DNA of 64,000 nucleotides from Pseudomonadota bacterium (lineage in GTDB: Bacteria; Desulfobacterota; Desulfobulbia; Desulfobulbales; Desulfocapsaceae), in contig JAHIUA010000023.1 of the NCBI GenBank assembly GCA_018817385.1, positions 114,337-178,336 of the forward strand. The letters are read 5' to 3'. The notes under the pieces are model-generated. The model had not been told where the DNA came from. It ran no database searches and saw only the letters and a list, made by a program, of their open reading frames with translations. The position numbers and the translations under genes were made by a program. Of this stretch, positions 63,739 through 64,000 are shown one piece after another; within the stretch, counting starts at the first letter, position 1, and every line of letters begins with the position of its first letter.

Positions 63739-64000
63739 GTGGCAGAGAAAAAGAGTTCCAGACCACCACACATAGAATATCCAGGAGCCTGGTGTCACAT
63801 TATGAACCGGGGCAGGCGAAGGGAGAAGATATTCTTCTCGTCCAATGACTATCCACTTTTCCTTATCGTTCTTCAGGAAGCCGCTGAGATATATACTCTC
63901 AAAGTTTCCGGTTACTGTCTCATGTCTACCCCTGACCATCTGCTGCTCCATACTCTGGACGGCAACATCTCCTCCTGCGTGTGGTAAGCAATGGCGTATA
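63739..64000 (+). pseudogene. REP-associated tyrosine transposase (RAYT), frameshifted, runs off the window
   Basis: The first 82 codons read the family N-terminus: PHIEYPGAWCHIMNRGRRREKIFFSSNDYPLFLIVLQEAAEIYTLKVSGYCLMSTPDHLLLHT, a Y1-type HUH-like relative in which the second His block reads DHLLLHT. After DGNISSCVW comes a stop at 63985-63987, whereas one frame over SNGVY continues the expected pattern. So it appears frameshifted near 63980. It has a REP-like hairpin just upstream. Confidence 0.8.

Noticed and set aside
63688..63951. N-terminal extension of the beta-helix ORF
   Set aside because: This part is antisense to the RAYT coding sequence and crosses the right REP-like hairpin, so it is a fortuitous open frame.

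Overview
The window reads as a piece of a marine, anaerobic Desulfobacterota chromosome, most likely Desulfobulbales-like. That is inferred from gene content and protein flavour (Bat operon, DASS/NhaD transport cluster with sensor kinases, proteobacterial dedicated sortase genes); no 16S or other direct marker is present.

Region 1, bases 1-10946, is the right part of an integrated, decaying conjugative plasmid or ICE. It holds the 3' part of a PD-(D/E)XK-type gene (open at the left edge), a Fic gene, a broken AbiEi-type antitoxin, six minus-strand conjugation/envelope genes (OmpA-like, pilin, TraL, TraE, TraK, TraB), a small sigma-like factor, and an RK2-like replication module (TrfA initiator plus eight 22-bp iterons). 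Excisionase-like and XRE regulators follow. The element ends in the 3' part of a tRNA-Leu(GAG), which marks the attachment site; its other end lies left of base 1.

Region 2, 11.4-14.1 kb, has a secreted DUF1566 protein and a PagL-type lipid A deacylase. Region 3, 14.6-23.1 kb, is a complete tightly packed Bat operon: MoxR ATPase, DUF58, DUF4381, BatA, a BatB-BatC fusion, BatD and BatE. A small MITE-like hairpin element and a PlsC-type acyltransferase follow.

Region 4, 24.4-37.8 kb, is a long regulatory and Na+-transport cluster. In order: a degenerate cytidylate-kinase-like/receiver fusion, a lone receiver, a CBS protein, a DASS symporter, an NhaD antiporter, a sigma-54 activator with an altered Walker B, a NifX-like protein, a Cache histidine kinase, a receiver, a kinase-like protein without an ATPase domain, two DUF1538 membrane proteins, a P-II-like protein and a CBS protein. 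A -24/-12 promoter and matching TGTTTC-N5-GAAACA operators link the activator to the first gene. A PAS kinase, a TrpXYZ-like ABC transporter, a DksA-like protein and two small secreted proteins follow.

Region 5, 44.2-56.7 kb, is a proteobacterial dedicated sortase system. A minus-strand operon starts with the PdsR-type response regulator and runs through two permeases, a MacB-type ABC pair, a secreted NifX-family protein, a LolA-like protein, an outer-membrane protein, the PdsS-type kinase and an alcohol dehydrogenase. Divergent from it are the VIT/VWA sortase target and the class GN sortase. Three TGTCAT repeats at 21-22 bp spacing lie in the divergent intergenic region.

Region 6, 56.7 kb to the end, is patchy accessory DNA: a frameshifted HlyD relic, an AT-rich island with a lipoprotein and a secreted protein, a large PAS hybrid kinase, and a beta-helix ORF bracketed by inverted REP-like hairpins next to a frameshifted REP-associated tyrosine transposase.
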